From positions 1 through 55,598 of the forward strand of contig NZ_CQAZ01000033.1 in assembly GCF_001152565.1 (NCBI RefSeq): 55,598 bases of DNA. The letters are read 5' to 3'. The notes under the pieces are model-generated. The model made no database searches, was not told the DNA's origin, and worked only from the letters and a program-made list of their open reading frames with translations. Position numbers and translations under genes: made by a program. Below, one piece after another: positions 21,086 through 31,458 of the stretch. The stretch is from Yersinia pekkanenii (GTDB lineage Bacteria; Pseudomonadota; Gammaproteobacteria; Enterobacterales; Enterobacteriaceae). The first letter of the stretch is position 1, and every line of letters begins with the position of its first letter.

Positions 21086-21635
21086 TTATTTCTATGCTAA
21101 GGAATGCCAGCTCAATCACCCTCTTCCTCGTCTTATTATGATAAGTTTCGATCAGAGGGTAAGAATATCTGGTTGAAGTTTTTCTTATTTATTTCTACCA
21201 AAATAACGGTTCAAAAGAGCAATCAATAATTAACCATCTTGATAAAGAAAAGATAAATAATAAGCATTATAATCAATTTGTTATGTCTATTGGTGCGGTG
21301 AGTGCTAAGAGGTGGACCTTGGGGTGAAATGGCATGATAGGGATTATCTTAACCATTTAATTTGCTATTTTTTGTCACTTTTATAGATATAGATCAATTT
21401 TATTAATAATCGATTTTATATCTGGTTTGGTTTTTTTTGATTTACCTCATCTAAATCTGATGTTTATCACATAAATGCTTTTAAAATCCAATAATTTAAT
21501 AAAGATTAGTTGTTAATGCTAAAAAAACTCTACATTACCCATGTTAATGTTTAGTGCTACGCTTAATTGTTTGCTGAATCTTTGTCTAACAGGCAATGAC
21601 CTATATACGCTGGCTAATCTATCAGAGGATGATGC
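21086..21635. promoter_or_regulatory. A/T-rich upstream region of yntA
   Basis: No gene visible. The sequence is strongly A/T-rich with several TTTATCA-type and TATAAT-like stretches. I looked for a NikR operator (GTATGA-N16-TCATAC) and did not find one. ATCAGAGGATGATGC just before 21636 supplies the ribosome binding site for yntA. Confidence 0.5.
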
Positions 21636-23213
21636 ATGTCTAAACGTCTATGGCTCCGAAATACCTTATTAACCGCGGCTTTATTAACGGCTTTTTCTGT
21701 TCCGGCCAGTACTGCAACTCACACATTGCAACTGGCTATCGGTGACGAACCCACCGAGGGTTTTGACCCCATGTTAGGGTGGAGTCACGGCAGTTATCTG
21801 TTACTGCACAGCCCACTACTGAAACAAAATGAAGATCTTAGCTGGAATAATTTTCTACTGAGTCAGTATAAAACCAGTGACGACGGTAAGACCTGGTTAC
21901 TGACGCTCAAGCCTGGCCTCAAATTCTCTGATGGCTCTCCTTTAACCGCCAAGGATGTGGTGTTTACCTATAACAATGCGGCTGCCAGTGGCGGCAAGGT
22001 CGATATGGGGAACTTCCTCAGTGCGGAAGAAATTGACCCCCTCAATATTCGTATTCAACTGAAAGCCCCACAAAGCACCTTTGTAAACGTGTTAGGTTCC
22101 CTGGGGATTGTTTCAGCAGATAAATACAATGCCAAAACCTATGCACAGAACCCTATTGGTGCTGGCCCATACCGCTTAGTGAGTTTCCAACCCGGTCAGC
22201 AAATGATAGTGGAAGCGAATCCTTATTATGCGGGTAATAAAAATGATTTTGATAAGCTGATTTTTGTTTTTCTTGATGAAGACAGTGCCTTTGCGGCAGC
22301 ACAAAGTGGGCAATTAGGTGTAGTCCGTATTCCCCCTTCTATGGCGGTAGGGCCGGTCAATAACATGAAGTTATGGGTCCGGCCAAGTGTGGAAAACCGT
22401 GGCATTGTGTTCCCGACCACACCATCAGGTAAAAAAGATGCGCAGGGTTACCCGATTGGTAATGACGTAACGGCCGATGTTGCTGTCCGTCGTGCCATTA
22501 ACTATGCCATCAACCGCCAACAACTGGCGGATCAAATCATGGAAGGCCACGCTATTCCCGCTTATAGCGGTGTGCAGGGTCTGCCATGGAATAATCCGGA
22601 CTCAGTCATTAAAGACGGTGATATCGAAAAAGCCAAACAGATATTGGAACAGGCTGACTGGAAGGTGAACAGCGATGGCATCAGAGAGAAAAATGGTGTT
22701 CCAGCCAAAATAACGCTTTGGTATACCAGTGGGGATACCACGCGCCGTGATTTAGCGCAGGCGCTGCGTTCGATGCTGAAACCTATCGGTATTGATGTTG
22801 ATTTGAAATCCGGTAGTTGGGAAACGGTAGAACGTAATATGCACGCCAATCCAACCCTATTTGGCTGGGGTAGCCTCGACCCGATGGAGCTTTATCACCA
22901 TTACAGCAGTAAGGCGGCGGGGGTTGAATATTATAATCCTGGCTACTACCAAAACCCGGTGGTTGATAAACATCTGCAACAAGCACTGGACGCGCCAACC
23001 TGGGAACAAGCGGTACCGTTCTGGCAACAGGTGGATTGGGATGGGACTACCGGTGCCGGTATTCGTGGTGATGCTGCATGGGCATGGCTACTGAATATCC
23101 AGCATACTTATCTGGCCAACAATTGTATTGATTTAGGTAAAGGTGCGCCGGAAATTCATGGTGCCTGGTCATTGCTGAATAGCCTGGATAGCTGGAAATG
23201 GACCTGCCAGTGA
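21636..23213 (+). CDS. yntA: Nickel ABC importer, periplasmic binding protein
   Basis: 525-aa SBP_bac_5 (peptide/nickel) binding protein. The Sec signal peptide ends near ASTA (residue about 27). The mature part has GDEPTEGFDPMLGW, LKPGLKFSDGSPLTAKDVVFTY and AAVRRAINYAINR-type family blocks. Its position upstream of four transport genes and the urease operon matches the yntABCDE nickel system described in pathogenic yersiniae, whose YntA binds nickel chelates such as nickel-histidine. His residues in ELYHHYSSKA are candidate ligands. Without the context it could pass for a dipeptide-binding protein. Confidence 0.85.
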   Translation: MSKRLWLRNTLLTAALLTAFSVPASTATHTLQLAIGDEPTEGFDPMLGWSHGSYLLLHSPLLKQNEDLSWNNFLLSQYKTSDDGKTWLLTLKPGLKFSDGSPLTAKDVVFTYNNAAASGGKVDMGNFLSAEEIDPLNIRIQLKAPQSTFVNVLGSLGIVSADKYNAKTYAQNPIGAGPYRLVSFQPGQQMIVEANPYYAGNKNDFDKLIFVFLDEDSAFAAAQSGQLGVVRIPPSMAVGPVNNMKLWVRPSVENRGIVFPTTPSGKKDAQGYPIGNDVTADVAVRRAINYAINRQQLADQIMEGHAIPAYSGVQGLPWNNPDSVIKDGDIEKAKQILEQADWKVNSDGIREKNGVPAKITLWYTSGDTTRRDLAQALRSMLKPIGIDVDLKSGSWETVERNMHANPTLFGWGSLDPMELYHHYSSKAAGVEYYNPGYYQNPVVDKHLQQALDAPTWEQAVPFWQQVDWDGTTGAGIRGDAAWAWLLNIQHTYLANNCIDLGKGAPEIHGAWSLLNSLDSWKWTCQ

Positions 23214-24181
23214 TGAAAGGGTTCTCGCTATTTACTTTGCGTTTAATGTGCCTGCTGCTGATCACCGCAGTAGGCACTTTTACGCTACTGAGTTTCTCCC
23301 CGGTTGACCCTATCCGCGCCTATATTGGCAGTGATCTGTTGCATGTTCCGCCGGAGCAATATCCGTTGATTGCGGCACGTTGGGGGCTGGATCTGCCTTT
23401 GTGGCAGCGTTTTCTGCATTGGTTTGCTCAGGTTCTGCAAGGTGATTTTGGCTACTCAATGTTGTATAACGCGCCAGTTTCACAGGTTATCGGCGAGCGT
23501 TTTGCTACTTCGTTTGCATTACTGTTTTCGGCGTGGCTCTTCTCTGGAATTGTCGGACTCTTGCTGGGGTTGACTGCCGGGCGCTATCTCAATCGCTGGC
23601 CGGATCGTTTGATTTCAACGCTGTCATATTTACTGGCTTCACTGCCTACTTTTTGGATTGGTTTATTACTATTGTCATTATTTGCAGTACAACTGAATTG
23701 GGCACCGATTTGCTGTGCATGGACACCTGGAAGTAACAGCGAAATGGCCAGTTGGAGTGACAAACTGCATCATCTCATTCTGCCAATGCTGGCTTTAGGG
23801 TTATTGGGCGTGGGCAACATTGCTCTGCATACCCGTGCCAGAGTGGCCGAGGTGATGAACAGTGAATTTATCCGCTATGCGCGGGCACAGGGGGATAAAG
23901 GCTGGCCGTTGGTCAACTTCCATATTTTACGCCATGCTATTACACCGGCACTTTGCCTGCAATTCGCCTCTGTGGGTGAATTATTGGGTGGCTCGCTATT
24001 AGCTGAAAAAGTCTTTGCCTATCCGGGGTTAGGGCAGGCCACCATTGATGCCGGGTTACACGGTGATATTCCGTTATTGATGGGGATTGTCATGTTTTGC
24101 GCCATCTTGGTCTTTTGCGGGAATAGCATTGCCAACGCATTGTTACACCGCCTGAATAGGGGAGCTGCACGGCAATTATGA
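23213..24181 (+). CDS. yntB: Nickel ABC importer permease 1
   Basis: 322-aa inner-membrane permease of the DppB/NikB type with about six membrane segments. The coupling loop AEVMNSEFIRYARAQGDKGWP is the BPD_transp_1 EAA motif. I start it at ATG 23213, which overlaps the yntA stop (TGATG); an in-frame ATG at 23198 would add five residues. NikB-like proteins carry RxGLDLPLWQRF after the first periplasmic loop, seen here as RWGLDLPLWQRFLHW. Confidence 0.85.
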   Translation: MKGFSLFTLRLMCLLLITAVGTFTLLSFSPVDPIRAYIGSDLLHVPPEQYPLIAARWGLDLPLWQRFLHWFAQVLQGDFGYSMLYNAPVSQVIGERFATSFALLFSAWLFSGIVGLLLGLTAGRYLNRWPDRLISTLSYLLASLPTFWIGLLLLSLFAVQLNWAPICCAWTPGSNSEMASWSDKLHHLILPMLALGLLGVGNIALHTRARVAEVMNSEFIRYARAQGDKGWPLVNFHILRHAITPALCLQFASVGELLGGSLLAEKVFAYPGLGQATIDAGLHGDIPLLMGIVMFCAILVFCGNSIANALLHRLNRGAARQL

Positions 24182-24984
24182 CTTATAACCCAAACCGGGC
24201 TTTGTTCCGACTGTTCGTGTCATTGGCGCTACTATCCATTCTAATAGTCTATGGATGGGCCATTTATCCTGTTGATATACCAATGGATTTGATGGCGCGC
24301 CGCCAACCACCTTCACAAGCCTATTGGTTTGGTACTGATAGCTTGGGGCGTGACTTGTGGCTGCGCTGTTTTCAGGGCATGACCACCAGTTTACAGATTG
24401 GCCTGATTGCTGCTTTCGCCAGTGGCCTGTTGGCGATGCTCACTGCCAGTTTGTGTGCCATCAATAAAACGCTGGATTATCTGATTCGTGGGCTGATTGA
24501 CAGCATGCTGGCATTGCCTCATTTGCTGCTATTGGTGCTGATTTGCTTCACCTTAGGTGGCGGAAAACATGGCGTTATTTTGGCTGTGGCATTGACCCAT
24601 TGGCCAAAGCTCGCCTTGATTTTACGTGCGGAGATCTTACGTATTCGTGAGACTGATTATGTGATGCTTTCTCATCGGCTAGGTAACAGTAATTTTTACC
24701 GTTGGCGTCATCATCTGCTACCGTTATTACTACCACAATGGATTGTTGGTACGTTATTGATGTTTCCACATGCGGTGTTACACAGTGCGGCACTCAGTTT
24801 TCTGGGGTTCGGCTTATCGCCTCATGAGCCGTCGTTGGGGATATTATTGGCTGATGCATTGCGTTATTTGAGCAGCGGGGCATGGTGGTTGGCATTTTTC
24901 CCCGGTCTGATTTTGGTGGGATTAGTGCTGGTATTTGACCAGTTTGCCCGGTCACTGCAACAACTGTGGGTGAGGATAAGCTGA
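24178..24984 (+). CDS. yntC: Nickel ABC importer permease 2
   Basis: 268-aa DppC/NikC-type permease. FGTDSLGRDLWLRCFQG (about residues 50-66) is the conserved N-terminal signature of this subfamily and RETDYVMLSHRLGNSNFYRW the EAA loop. Starts inside the end of yntB (ATGA overlap), indicating coupling. Confidence 0.85.
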   Translation: MTYNPNRALFRLFVSLALLSILIVYGWAIYPVDIPMDLMARRQPPSQAYWFGTDSLGRDLWLRCFQGMTTSLQIGLIAAFASGLLAMLTASLCAINKTLDYLIRGLIDSMLALPHLLLLVLICFTLGGGKHGVILAVALTHWPKLALILRAEILRIRETDYVMLSHRLGNSNFYRWRHHLLPLLLPQWIVGTLLMFPHAVLHSAALSFLGFGLSPHEPSLGILLADALRYLSSGAWWLAFFPGLILVGLVLVFDQFARSLQQLWVRIS

Positions 24985-25790
24985 TGTTGAAATTTGCAAA
25001 CTTTGCCATTGATGTTGCCCATTACCGTTGGTTAGGACGAAAAACCTGGCATCCTCTGCTGAGTCATATTTCTTTAGAGGTGAATCCGGGGGAATTGGTC
25101 GCTTTAGTCGGTGGCAGTGGTGAAGGTAAAAGCCTATTACTGCAAAGTACGCTGGGTTTATTGCCAGATAACATGCGTTGCCATGGTGAGATTATCCTTG
25201 ATGGTGATGTTCTGTGCGCCCGCGACAAAATTGAACGGCGTGGTAAAACCTTATGTTATGTGCCTCAAGGGGTCAGCGCCCTTAATCCATTGATCAAAGT
25301 TGGTTCACAGATGACCCGAGCAGCGCAACTCAGCGGCGTGAAACTACGGCTGGAAGATGTAGCCATGCAACTGCAAAACTATAATCTTGCACCGGGGCTG
25401 GTCGATAACTTCCCCCGCCAACTCTCTGGTGGCATGGCAAAACGGGTGCTTACCAGTTGTGCAACCCTGACTCACGCCCGCTACATCTTGGCCGATGAAG
25501 TGACCTCGTGGCTGGATGATGAACATGCTTGTCAGCTACTGACTCATTTGCGGGCTTTCTGTCAGCAAGGGCGCGGTATTTTGTGGGTTACGCACGATTT
25601 GGCGCTGGCTGCGCGTTTTGCCGATAGGATTGCGGTACTACATAAAGGTGAATTACACGAAACGCTGAGTGCCGATGAGCTGAAAAATAACGGAGGTAGC
25701 CCGTGGTTACAATCGCTGTGGGCGGCGTTACCGGAGCAGCAATTTGTTAGTCGGCAGATCCCGCCGATGGAGGTGGCAGAGTATGTTTAG
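24984..25790 (+). CDS. yntD: Nickel ABC importer ATPase 1
   Basis: 268-aa ATPase. Walker A is GGSGEGKS, signature LSGGMAKRV, Walker B YILADEVTSWLD, switch His in VTHDLALAARFAD. ATG 24984 overlaps the yntC stop (TGATG); the open frame back to 24966 is not needed. Compared with DppD/NikD (~254-330 aa) it lacks the Cys-rich C-terminal oligopeptide tail, which suits a metal rather than peptide importer. Confidence 0.85.
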   Translation: MLKFANFAIDVAHYRWLGRKTWHPLLSHISLEVNPGELVALVGGSGEGKSLLLQSTLGLLPDNMRCHGEIILDGDVLCARDKIERRGKTLCYVPQGVSALNPLIKVGSQMTRAAQLSGVKLRLEDVAMQLQNYNLAPGLVDNFPRQLSGGMAKRVLTSCATLTHARYILADEVTSWLDDEHACQLLTHLRAFCQQGRGILWVTHDLALAARFADRIAVLHKGELHETLSADELKNNGGSPWLQSLWAALPEQQFVSRQIPPMEVAEYV

Positions 25791-26448
25791 CGTTGATAAT
25801 CTGACCATTGACCAGGGAGGGAAGCGGCTGTGGGATTCCATCTCATTTTCTTTGGCTGCGGGAGAGCGATTGGGCATTTCAGCGCCCAGCGGTTTCGGTA
25901 AAACGACCCTTGGTCGGGTACTGGCGCAATGGCAGTCTGCCACCACGGGTCAGATTCTGCTGGGAGGCGCGCCACTCGTTAAAAAAGGCTATTGCCCGGT
26001 TCAATTGGTGCCTCAACATCCGGAACAAAGCTTCAACCCCTATCGAACCACGGGAGATAGCCTGCATGATGCCTGGTGGCCAGATGCTCATTGGCTTGAA
26101 CGGATGGTTATTAACCCTACCTGGTTGAAGCGCCGGCCAGATGAGTTATCCGGAGGCGAATTGGCGCGAATTGCACTGTTGCGGGCGCTCGACCCGCGTA
26201 CCCGTTATTTGATTGCTGACGAAGTGACTGCGCAACTGGATGCGCATGTTCAGGCACAAATCTGGCAAGTTTTGCTGGCAGAGGCCGCACAGCGCCCATT
26301 GGGAATAATCGTTTTCAGTCACAATAAGTCCTTATTAGCAAAGGTATGTTCACGCATATGGATACCAGAGCGCGAAAATAAAAACTGCCTTTATCCAATA
26401 CCCGGGGTTAAGCCTAATCTTAGTCTGGCAATGGTAAAAATAGGGTAG
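25783..26448 (+). CDS. yntE: Nickel ABC importer ATPase 2
   Basis: 221-aa ATPase, shorter than NikE (~268 aa). Walker A is APSGFGKTT, the Q-loop is in QLVPQHPEQSFNPYRT, signature LSGGELARIALLRAL, Walker B YLIADEVTAQLD, switch His FSHNKSLLAKVC. GGAGGTG precedes ATG 25783, which overlaps yntD by 8 bp. The D-loop region is normal. The region between Walker A and the signature is shortened. Confidence 0.83.
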   Translation: MFSVDNLTIDQGGKRLWDSISFSLAAGERLGISAPSGFGKTTLGRVLAQWQSATTGQILLGGAPLVKKGYCPVQLVPQHPEQSFNPYRTTGDSLHDAWWPDAHWLERMVINPTWLKRRPDELSGGELARIALLRALDPRTRYLIADEVTAQLDAHVQAQIWQVLLAEAAQRPLGIIVFSHNKSLLAKVCSRIWIPERENKNCLYPIPGVKPNLSLAMVKIG

Positions 26449-27121
26449 GGTTAATATGGTGTAAAATAATAAAGTGGTAAGAAAATTCAACTGAAAAATA
26501 ATCATATCACGTGATAATTAACTGGCGTATCAGTTGGTTTGTGGCTGATTATTACAAATGTCTTGATTAAGATCATTTTAATATTTCTATCACATAAATA
26601 ACGTATGTGGCACGTGTTGTATTCTTTATTTTCGCTAAATATAAATCAGTTGAGATAAATTCATAACCAGTTGTTTTTAAATGAAAAATATTTTTTTTAG
26701 GTGTTTTATATTAAGTTTGCAATTATTGAGGTGTTTTTCAAATTTTGGTCTATATTAGTTAAAGACATTATTAATTATAGTAACTCATTGATTTGTCGCT
26801 CTGTTACAAAGATGTTATACCGAAATCTAGCTTTAAATAAAGGCATTAATTAGCTATGGCATTGGCTATGGAAGGTAAGCGATTAATCAATTTGTTCATT
26901 TATTGGTTACTGTGGATAAATGCAGTAATACGTTATTGCTTTAGTGAAAAGTATTACTGAACGCTAATTTATTATTGATTTAAATAACTAAAATCGGTAA
27001 GGGACCATCTGAATAAATCATCATGCAAATGAATCTGATGGAGTAACCCGTATGGTTACTTGTCGTTTTCAGTAAGTTGTTTTTCCCACTTTCACTTTCT
27101 TAACACGATACAGGAGGGCTT
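26449..27121. promoter_or_regulatory. Upstream region of the urease operon
   Basis: 673 bp with no gene, very A/T-rich (about 26460-27000). A small perfect hairpin AGTAACC (27042-27048) / GGTTACT (27054-27060) lies about 60 bp before ureA. CAGGAGGGCTT is a strong ureA ribosome binding site. No UreR-type regulator gene occurs in the window, so urea induction is not suggested. The A/T-richness would suit silencing by H-NS-like proteins. Confidence 0.5.
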
Positions 27122-27424
27122 ATGCAGCTCACCCCAAGAGAAGTTGAAAAGCTCATGATCTACACGCTGTCTGACGTGGCGTTCAAACGTAAAGCACGTG
27201 GCTTGAAACTCAATTATCCAGAAGCTGTTTCGATCATTACAGTGACTGCGATGGAAGGGGCCAGAGATGGCAAATCCGTAGAGGATGTGATGAAAGAAGC
27301 TAGCAAAGTTCTTACTAAAAATGACGTGATGGACGGGGTGGCAGATTTGATTCCGAATGTTCAGGTTGAAGCGATTTTTACCGATGGTAGCCGTTTGGTC
27401 ACGGTGCACGACCCCATTAAATGA
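27122..27424 (+). CDS. ureA: Urease gamma subunit
   Basis: 100 aa, the usual size. Smallest structural subunit of the cytoplasmic nickel enzyme that hydrolyses urea to ammonia and carbamate. [14 protein letters not shown], the [17 protein letters not shown] block and [20 protein letters not shown] are the family signatures. First gene of ureABCEFGD, 53 bp before ureB. In helicobacters gamma and beta are fused; here they are separate, as in most enterobacteria. Confidence 0.97.
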   Translation: MQLTPREVEKLMIYTLSDVAFKRKARGLKLNYPEAVSIITVTAMEGARDGKSVEDVMKEASKVLTKNDVMDGVADLIPNVQVEAIFTDGSRLVTVHDPIK

Positions 27425-27477
27425 GTTACGGCAACATGCGAGTAAAACCTGAACTGATTATTGCAGAGGATTAAAGC

Positions 27478-27912
27478 ATGAGCGCAAAGAAAAGTACTAA
27501 AGATAACGCAGAACAAAATACCCCACTCGGTGGCTGCATCTTGGCCGATACGCCGATCACCTTTAATGAGAATAAACCCGTTACCAAAGTCAACGTTCGT
27601 AATACCGGTGACCGGCCAATTCAGGTGGGGTCGCATTTCCACTTCTTTGAAGTTAACCGCGCACTTGAGTTTGACCGTGCTGCGGCTTATGGCAAGAGGC
27701 TGAATATCTCCTCAACGACCGCCATCCGTTTTGAACCCGGTGATGAAACCGAAGTTCTGCTGATCCCTTTCGGTGGCAAGCAAACACTGTATGGCTTTAA
27801 CAACCTGGTGGATGGTTGGGCTGGTGAGGGGGTGGTGCCAAACAGTGAACGCCCGGATAAGCTAGAAGCGATTCGCCGTGCGGCTGAACGTGGTTTCAAA
27901 TCATCCAAATAA
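27478..27912 (+). CDS. ureB: Urease beta subunit
   Basis: 144 aa, longer than the ~101-106 aa of Klebsiella because of an N-terminal extension of about 30 residues (MSAKKSTKDNAEQNTPLG) before the core GCILADTPITFNENKP. Signature VRNTGDRPIQVGSHFHFFEVN and FEPGDE are intact. A long beta N-terminus is characteristic of Yersinia-type ureases. Confidence 0.96.
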   Translation: MSAKKSTKDNAEQNTPLGGCILADTPITFNENKPVTKVNVRNTGDRPIQVGSHFHFFEVNRALEFDRAAAYGKRLNISSTTAIRFEPGDETEVLLIPFGGKQTLYGFNNLVDGWAGEGVVPNSERPDKLEAIRRAAERGFKSSK

Positions 27913-27946
27913 CGCCTTATGTAAATAAAAAATCATCGAAATTCGC

Positions 27947-27993
27947 ATACGTGTAATCCGCTATATACGTGTAATCAACGATATAGTTACACG
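27947..27993. repeat. Direct and inverted repeats in the ureB-ureC spacer
   Basis: The 12-mer ATACGTGTAATC occurs at 27947-27958 and 27965-27976 (18-bp period). The second copy's CGTGTAA (27968-27974) pairs with TTACACG (27987-27993). They lie 25-70 bp upstream of ureC, whose ribosome binding site AAAGGAG follows. Possible operator or mRNA processing site; nothing is known to me. Confidence 0.5.
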
Positions 27994-28018
27994 CCCCGGA
28001 AAAAGAAAGGAGCGACAG

Positions 28019-29737
28019 ATGCCTCAAATTTCTCGGCAAGAATACGCGGGTCTATTTGGCCCAACGACGGGCGATAAAATACGTTTGGGTGACACCAATT
28101 TGTTTATCGAAATCGAAAAAGACCTGCGTGGGTATGGTGAAGAGTCAGTTTACGGTGGCGGTAAATCATTGCGTGACGGGATGGGGGCTAATAACCATCT
28201 GACCCGCGATAATGGTGTGCTGGATCTGGTAATAACCAACGTCACAATCGTCGATGCCCGCTTAGGGGTAATTAAAGCAGACGTCGGTATCCGCGATGGT
28301 AAAATTGCCGGTATCGGTAAAAGTGGTAACCCAGGCGTTATGGACGGGGTTACACCTGGCATGGTGGTTGGTGTCAGTACCGATGCAATTTCCGGTGAGC
28401 ATTTGATTCTTACCGCCGCCGGTATTGATACCCATGTTCATTTTATCTCTCCGCAGCAGGCTTACCACGCATTATCTAATGGTGTGGCAACCTTCTTCGG
28501 CGGGGGGATTGGGCCAACAGATGGTACCAATGGGACGACGGTAACACCCGGCCCATGGAATATTCGTCAGATGCTGCGTTCAGTTGAAGGCCTGCCGGTC
28601 AATATCGGTATTTTGGGTAAAGGTAACTCTTACGGCCGTGGCCCCTTATTGGAACAGGCGATTGCTGGTGTTGTGGGCTATAAAGTCCATGAAGACTGGG
28701 GTGCGACAGCTAATGCCTTGCGCCATGCATTACGGATGGCGGATGAAATGGATATTCAGGTTTCCGTGCATACCGACAGCTTAAACGAATGTGGCTATGT
28801 AGAAGATACTATTGATGCATTCGAAGGCCGTACTATTCATACTTTCCATACCGAAGGTGCCGGTGGGGGGCATGCGCCAGATATTATCCGGGTAGCCAGC
28901 CAATCTAACGTCTTGCCAAGCTCGACTAACCCAACCCTGCCATACGGTGTTAACAGCCAGGCTGAGCTGTTCGACATGATCATGGTGTGCCATAACCTCA
29001 ACCCGAATGTACCGGCTGACGTCTCTTTCGCTGAAAGTCGTGTGCGCCCGGAAACCATTGCGGCAGAAAACGTTCTGCACGATATGGGGGTTATCTCCAT
29101 GTTCTCCAGCGACTCACAGGCGATGGGGCGTGTTGGAGAAAACTGGTTGCGTGTGATGCAAACCGCCAATGCGATGAAAGCATCTCGCGGCAAATTGCCA
29201 GAAGATGCGCCGGGCAATGATAACTTCCGCGTACTGCGTTATGTGGCGAAAATCACCATTAACCCCGCGATCACGCAAGGTGTCAGCCATGTTATCGGTT
29301 CGGTTGAAGTGGGCAAAATGGCAGACTTGGTGCTGTGGGATCCGCGTTTCTTTGGTGCTAAACCTAAGATGGTTATCAAAGGCGGCATGATCAACTGGGC
29401 GGCAATGGGTGATCCTAATGCGTCATTGCCAACCCCACAACCGGTGTTCTACCGCCCAATGTTTGGTGCGATGGGTAAAACCATGCAAGACACCTGCGTC
29501 ACCTTCGTATCTCAGGCTGCTCTTGACGATGGCGTCAAAGAGAAAGCTGGGCTGGAACGTCAGGTTATAGCGGTTAAAAACTGTCGGACTATCTCTAAAC
29601 GGGATCTGGTACGTAATGATAAAACACCACTGATTGAAGTGGATCCTGAAACCTTCGCGGTGAAAGTGGATGGCGTCCATGCCACCTGTGAACCTATCGA
29701 AACAGCGTCAATGAACCAGCGCTATTTCTTTGGCTAA
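28019..29737 (+). CDS. ureC: Urease alpha (catalytic) subunit
   Basis: 572 aa. Nickel ligands and catalytic residues are all present: HVH at 139-141, the carbamylated Lys222 in YKVHEDWG, His251 in VHTDSLNE, His277 in [10 protein letters not shown], and Asp365 in FSSDSQAMG. The mobile flap keeps Cys324-His325 but reads VCHNLN, where many ureases have VCHHLD. Assembles with UreA and UreB; activated by UreEFGD. Separated from ureE by 203 bp containing a GC hairpin. Confidence 0.98.
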   Translation: MPQISRQEYAGLFGPTTGDKIRLGDTNLFIEIEKDLRGYGEESVYGGGKSLRDGMGANNHLTRDNGVLDLVITNVTIVDARLGVIKADVGIRDGKIAGIGKSGNPGVMDGVTPGMVVGVSTDAISGEHLILTAAGIDTHVHFISPQQAYHALSNGVATFFGGGIGPTDGTNGTTVTPGPWNIRQMLRSVEGLPVNIGILGKGNSYGRGPLLEQAIAGVVGYKVHEDWGATANALRHALRMADEMDIQVSVHTDSLNECGYVEDTIDAFEGRTIHTFHTEGAGGGHAPDIIRVASQSNVLPSSTNPTLPYGVNSQAELFDMIMVCHNLNPNVPADVSFAESRVRPETIAAENVLHDMGVISMFSSDSQAMGRVGENWLRVMQTANAMKASRGKLPEDAPGNDNFRVLRYVAKITINPAITQGVSHVIGSVEVGKMADLVLWDPRFFGAKPKMVIKGGMINWAAMGDPNASLPTPQPVFYRPMFGAMGKTMQDTCVTFVSQAALDDGVKEKAGLERQVIAVKNCRTISKRDLVRNDKTPLIEVDPETFAVKVDGVHATCEPIETASMNQRYFFG

Positions 29738-29776
29738 TGGGGGAGTTTTGAACGTTAATCCTGCATAAGGTGTTTA

Positions 29777-29798
29777 CCGGGGGGCGCTGACTCCCCGG
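29777..29798 (+). terminator. GC-rich hairpin in the ureC-ureE spacer
   Basis: CCGGGG (29777-29782) / CCCCGG (29793-29798), loop of 10 bases, no T run. Probably an mRNA-stabilising or attenuating element between structural and accessory genes rather than a full terminator. Confidence 0.4.
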
Positions 29799-29940
29799 AA
29801 ACCGACTTCAGCTTGCCAAGGTAAGTGCCATTCAGCTTCTTTATTGGGGTGACAAACAGGTGCTGGAAGGATACAGAAAAGGATTTTATTACTGTGGGCA
29901 ACTGATTTTTGCCAACTGATATACGCAAGGAGTCAACAAC

Positions 29941-30633
29941 ATGATTTTGATAGAGCACATTCTTGGCAATGTGAAAAAAGATCCGATTTGGCAGGCGAAA
30001 CTCAAAGATGCCACTTTTGATATTTTGGTATTAGATCAACGAGAAGCGCAAAAAAGCCGCTGCCGTAAACTCAGTACTCAGGGATTGGATCTCGGTATTT
30101 CGCTCGATCGCAACGTGGTACTTGCTGATGGTGATGTGCTGGCATGGGATGAAGCAACCCGCGTAGCCGTGGTGGTGCAGATCAATTTGCGTGATGTGAT
30201 GGTGATTGACTTGAGTGAACTGAAAAGCCGTTCACCGGATGAGTTAATTAAAACCTGCTTTGAGCTGGGGCACGCACTGGGTAATCAGCACTGGAAAGCA
30301 GTCACTAAAAATAATGAGGTGTATGTCCCTCTTACCGTCGCCACCACCATGATGGATTCCGTCATGAGAACGCACGGTTTCCAGCATTTGCCTTTCCGTT
30401 TTGTTAAGGGAGCGGAGATCCTGCCATTACTGAGTAACTCTGAAGCTCGGCTACTGTTTGGTGGCGCAGAGGACACTGATACTCACGTACATGTCGCCAG
30501 TCCTTTGGATGAACCCCATGGTTCCGGCTTACATATTCACAGTATTCATTCCCATGGCGATGACCACAGCCATGACCATGATCACGACCACAGTCATGAT
30601 CATAGCCACGGCGATCACGACCATAAACACTGA
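29941..30633 (+). CDS. ureE: Urease accessory protein, nickel metallochaperone
   Basis: 230 aa. Delivers nickel to the UreC-UreDFG complex. After the peptide-binding and metal-binding domains (AHALGNQHW with the central metal His at about residue 112) it ends in a His-rich tail of about 50 residues (from HVHVASP on, alternating His-Asp-Ser) that can bind several nickel ions. Long His tails are typical of Klebsiella-type UreE. Confidence 0.95.
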   Translation: MILIEHILGNVKKDPIWQAKLKDATFDILVLDQREAQKSRCRKLSTQGLDLGISLDRNVVLADGDVLAWDEATRVAVVVQINLRDVMVIDLSELKSRSPDELIKTCFELGHALGNQHWKAVTKNNEVYVPLTVATTMMDSVMRTHGFQHLPFRFVKGAEILPLLSNSEARLLFGGAEDTDTHVHVASPLDEPHGSGLHIHSIHSHGDDHSHDHDHDHSHDHSHGDHDHKH

Positions 30634-30654
30634 TTCGGGCAGGGAGGCAGCGCA

Positions 30655-31341
30655 ATGAATGCATCAGATCTTATTCGTATCATGCAATTTGGTGATTCGG
30701 TACTGCCAGTCGGAGCCTTTACGTTTTCTAATGGTGTGGAATCTGCCATTCAAACCGGCGTGGTTCATGATGTGCCGACACTGAAAGGTTTTGTCTTGAC
30801 TGCACTGAAGCAGGCCGCCAGTTGTGATGGAATGGGGGTTGTCGCCGCCCATCGAGCCGTCATGGCTGATGATCGTGACGGTATCATCCGTGCTGATTGG
30901 GCAGTGAATAACCGTAAGTTAAATGAAGAAAGCCGCCTGATGGCAACCCGTATGGGGAAGAAATTGGCAGAGATGTCTATCCATGTGGTGGAGCATCCGC
31001 TGATCAGTTGGTGGCTGGTGCAGATAAAAAATGGCACTACCGCAGGAACTTATCCAGTGACTCAGGCGGTCGTCATGGCCGCTCAAGGGATAGGACAACG
31101 GGAAGTGGTCGTGATGCATCAATATGGTGTGGCGATGACGATATTAAGTGCAGCCATGCGTTTGATGCGTGTGACTCATTTTGATACTCAACACATCTTG
31201 TTTGAGCTGAACCATGACATTGAAACGTTTTGTGATATTGCCGAAATAGGTGATATCGAGCAAATGTCGTCTTATGTGCCGATTGTGGATGTTTTGGCCG
31301 CAGTACATGTGAAAGCGCACGTCCGCTTGTTTAGTAATTGA
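30655..31341 (+). CDS. ureF: Urease accessory protein UreF
   Basis: 228 aa, all-alpha. [20 protein letters not shown] near the N-terminus and ISxLSAAxRLMR-type C-terminal helix ([15 protein letters not shown]) identify UreF. It forms a complex with UreD and UreG and gates GTPase-driven nickel delivery. Starts 22 bp after ureE with GGGAGGCAGCGC upstream. Confidence 0.95.
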   Translation: MNASDLIRIMQFGDSVLPVGAFTFSNGVESAIQTGVVHDVPTLKGFVLTALKQAASCDGMGVVAAHRAVMADDRDGIIRADWAVNNRKLNEESRLMATRMGKKLAEMSIHVVEHPLISWWLVQIKNGTTAGTYPVTQAVVMAAQGIGQREVVVMHQYGVAMTILSAAMRLMRVTHFDTQHILFELNHDIETFCDIAEIGDIEQMSSYVPIVDVLAAVHVKAHVRLFSN

Positions 31342-31458
31342 TACAACAGTCATTAATCAGTCAGCAATCCACTGATTATAAAAGTAAATTCTGAGTGCTG
31401 GGTTTCCTACTAACCGGGCACAGGCCCAAAATCAGATTAAAATTAAGAGGATTATCCC

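Noticed and set aside
21086..21635. Possible NikR operator before yntA
   Set aside because: No GTATGA-N16-TCATAC-like inverted repeat was found.
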